A stretch of 39,508 nucleotides of DNA, from positions 40,226 to 79,733 of the forward strand of contig NZ_LNZB01000009.1 of the NCBI RefSeq assembly GCF_001468085.1. Reading direction: 5' to 3'. Shown piece by piece: positions 38,007-39,508 of this stretch. Each line of letters opens with the position of its first letter. Within the stretch, counting starts at the first letter, position 1. The notes under the pieces were generated by a model that worked only from the letters and a program-made list of their open reading frames with translations, had not been told where the DNA came from and made no database searches. The stretch comes from Legionella waltersii (GTDB lineage Bacteria; Pseudomonadota; Gammaproteobacteria; Legionellales; Legionellaceae). The position numbers were made by a program, and so were the translations under genes.

Positions 38007-39044
38007 ATGAAGAATATTACGCTACTCGGCATAGATTTGGCAAAAGATGTTTTTCAATTGCATGGAGTTAATGAGTATGGAAAGAAAATATTAAGCAAGA
38101 AAGTTTCCCGCTCAGCGTTGCCGACATTAATTGCCAATATGCCACACTGTAAAATAGTGATGGAGGCCTGTGGAAGTTCGAATTATTGGTCGCGTAAGTT
38201 TATGTCTTATGGGCACACGGTCTCCCAGATTAGTCCCCAACATGTGAAACCGTTTGTACAAGGGAATAAAAATGATAAGAACGATGCTCGTGCGATTGTT
38301 ATAGCAGCACAACAAGATGGTATGCCAACAGTGCCCACAAAGACAATAAAACAACAAGAAATGCAAATGAATCATCGATATAGAGAAAGTTTGATTCAAG
38401 ATAGAACGGCTTTGGCAAATCGTATACGAGGTTACTTACGCGAGATGGGGATTTTTTTAGCTGAGGGTTTATCCCAAGTTAGAAAGGAAGTTCCTCTATT
38501 ATTGGAAGATGCAACGAATGAACTTACGATGGATATGAGAGAAATCATCTCCAGTTGTCATAAAAAAGTATTGGATCTGGATCATGAAATTGAACGTTAT
38601 ACGCAAAAAATAGAACAATTTTGCAAGAAGAACGACATGTGTGGGCGTTTAATGCAATTGCCTGGTGTAGGTCCCATGACCGCGAGTATTATTTATGCAA
38701 CAGTCGGTGACCCCCACCATTTTAAAAATGGTCGTCATTTTGCAGCTTATTTAGGATTAGTACCCAAAGAACACTCCAGTGGAGGGAAACAATGCTTGAT
38801 GTCTATTAGTAAACGAGGTGACCGCTATATACGTGGGTTGCTAATACATGGAGGTCGTTCAGTGGTTAAAGGTGCAGATAAAAAGTCAGATTATGTCAGT
38901 TCTTGGGTGACGCGTATTAAAAAAGAGCGTGGTTACAATAAGGCAGCGGTTGCTGTAGCAAATAAAAATGCACGTCATATGTGGGCTATTATGGCGTATG
39001 ATGATAAATATATTAATCACCATAATGATATTAAGGCAGCCTAA
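38007..39044 (+). CDS. IS110-family DEDD transposase
   Basis: A 345-residue recombinase. The ATG at 38007 is used because AAGAGGAGAG lies just before it; an open frame continues 48 bases upstream without a ribosome site. The N-terminal RuvC-like DEDD domain has Asp in LGIDLAKDVFQLHG, Glu in IVMEACGSSNYW and the Asp pair in KNDKNDARAI. A helical stretch follows to about residue 215. The C-terminal Transposase_20 domain has LMQLPGVGPMTASIIYA and the serine region PKEHSSGGK that supplies the nucleophile in this family, then ISKRGDRYIRGLLIHG. No key residue is missing. The family works with an RNA that names both target and donor. Confidence 0.95.
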   Translation: MKNITLLGIDLAKDVFQLHGVNEYGKKILSKKVSRSALPTLIANMPHCKIVMEACGSSNYWSRKFMSYGHTVSQISPQHVKPFVQGNKNDKNDARAIVIAAQQDGMPTVPTKTIKQQEMQMNHRYRESLIQDRTALANRIRGYLREMGIFLAEGLSQVRKEVPLLLEDATNELTMDMREIISSCHKKVLDLDHEIERYTQKIEQFCKKNDMCGRLMQLPGVGPMTASIIYATVGDPHHFKNGRHFAAYLGLVPKEHSSGGKQCLMSISKRGDRYIRGLLIHGGRSVVKGADKKSDYVSSWVTRIKKERGYNKAAVAVANKNARHMWAIMAYDDKYINHHNDIKAA

Positions 39045-39093
39045 ATTAAATAATGAGATGGCTTATGAAAAAAATGTATCGTTACACGCTGCA

Positions 39094-39140
39094 CCTTCCT
39101 TTTTTGTAATAAGTAAACCCACTTATTACAAAAAAGAAGG
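39094..39140 (+). other. Strong hairpin just after the transposase gene
   Basis: The arms at 39094-39114 and 39121-39140 (the 3' arm reads ACTTATTACAAAAAAGAAGG) pair along 20 bases with one bulge and a six-base loop AAACCC. It lies 50 bases beyond the stop codon. It could end or protect the transposase mRNA, or start the non-coding RNA region. Confidence 0.75.
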
Positions 39141-39395
39141 GTATAAAATGGTTGCTTCATGTTCGTGGAGAAAAAAGACTTACCAAGGTTTTGCAAAGAA
39201 TAGCTGATGGGAAAATGGTAGAACCTACTCTGTAAATACCTGCAGGTCGCATTGAACCTAGTGTTCGACGAGCCGATTAGGAGACAGAGTGCGAATTTCA
39301 TCAAGGCACGAGTGGCAATAAAACTACTCTTAAATAGTTGCCGAATATACGCATGTAAATACTTCATTTTTCAATAGCTAACTACTTGCAAAAAC
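39141..39395 (+). ncRNA. Candidate bridge RNA (seekRNA) region of the IS
   Basis: The non-coding part of the IS between the hairpin and the right repeat, where IS1111-type elements encode their guide RNA. A stem ACTCTGT (39227-39233) with ACAGAGT (39284-39290) encloses a 50-base loop. The loop holds GGTCGC (39245-39250), complementary to the six bases right of the insertion point, an inner hairpin GAAC-CTAGT-GTTC (39254-39266), and GAGCCG (39270-39275), matching the bases left of it. Further on, a GGCAA/TTGCC stem and segments matching the IS ends may form the donor loop. The exact RNA ends are unknown. Confidence 0.65.
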
Positions 39396-39409
39396 GGATG
39401 AGTCCATAT
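39396..39409 (+). repeat. Right subterminal inverted repeat of the IS
   Basis: GGATGAGTCCATAT, the exact complement of 37924-37937, two bases inside the right end. Confidence 0.88.
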
Positions 39410-39411
39410 AC

Positions 39412-39508
39412 GCGACCGTTAGGGCTGAGGGATCGACTCATTTTTTAAATGGGGTATTTATACCCAAAGTCGGGTTCTTCGCCTAATGGTGCTGCCTCAA
39501 GCGGTTTC
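39412..39508. other. Right half of split REP and window end
   Basis: GCGACCGTTAGGG (39412-39424) completes the REP interrupted by the IS. Beyond it a small hairpin GGGTAT-TT-ATACCC lies at 39452-39465. No gene start is visible before the window ends. Confidence 0.7.

Larger units (their letters stand above)
37920..39411 (+). mobile_element. Intact IS110-family element, IS1111 type, inserted in a REP
   Basis: A 1492 bp element with one transposase gene, a 14 bp perfect subterminal inverted repeat (37924-37937 and 39396-39409) and about 350 bases of non-coding DNA after the gene. Subterminal repeats and a 3' non-coding region define the IS1111 branch of IS110. The ends are fixed because deleting this interval joins AACTGAGCC to GCGACCGTTAGGG and rebuilds a perfect copy of the neighbouring 22 bp REP in facing orientation. 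There is no target duplication, as expected for the family. All parts look intact, so it may be active. Confidence 0.9.

Noticed and set aside
39041..39367. 108-codon minus-strand open frame in the 3' part of the IS
   Set aside because: It runs antisense through the hairpin and guide-RNA region; low-quality composition and no known IS1111 counterpart.
37920..39411. Target-site duplication at the IS
   Set aside because: The flanks rejoin exactly to the REP with no duplicated bases, as expected for IS110-type recombination.

Overview
The window looks like chromosome from a member of the Legionellaceae (Legionella or a close relative). This is inferred from moderately AT-rich DNA, a gammaproteobacterial housekeeping set (pilT-yggS-proC-yggT, carA, metK-ahcY, grpE-dnaK-dnaJ, hemE/folB, argS-ftsN, recG, eno-ftsB), a class II DAHP synthase, and three large proteins of the kind that genus uses as secreted effectors. 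There is no rRNA, tRNA or CRISPR array, so the genus rests on gene content alone.

Layout. 1-2904 is the 3' part of a large repeat protein that starts outside the window. 3040-8298 holds rph, then pilT on the minus strand, then yggS-proC-yggT and two small Legionella-type proteins. 8509-19047 is almost entirely minus strand: a subtilisin-like exported protease, an AraC-type regulator, ahcY, metK, carA, dnaJ, dnaK and grpE, the last two each behind a perfect heat-shock (sigma-32) promoter. 19344-24624 has aroG (class II), hemE (minus), folB and an unrecognised 708-residue acidic protein. 24627-30508 has ftsN and argS (minus), an AI-2E-type permease (minus) and recG. 30509-30924 is a gene-free stretch with three perfect DnaA boxes and an AT-rich block. 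30925-36257 has an APH(6)-like kinase (minus), a CDF metal exporter, a ZIP transporter, a maf-like gene, eno and ftsB. 36322-37581 (minus) is a HAD-domain, serine-rich, effector-like protein. 37920-39411 is an intact IS110-family element of the IS1111 type.

Small interspersed DNA is a main theme. A 124-125 bp inverted-repeat (MITE-like) element occurs three times. A 29 bp GGGGACGG palindrome occurs twice exactly, with a shorter relative. A REP-like motif occurs at 8361 and again, as a facing pair, at the IS site.

The most striking result is at the IS. Removing 37920-39411 restores a perfect 22 bp REP inverted repeat, which fixes the ends of the element to the base. The non-coding 3' region of the IS contains a stem-loop whose two loop segments match the target on each side of that junction, as expected of a bridge RNA (seekRNA). 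The element therefore seems to carry its own readable address for REP sequences. The DnaA-box cluster after recG is the second observation most worth following up.
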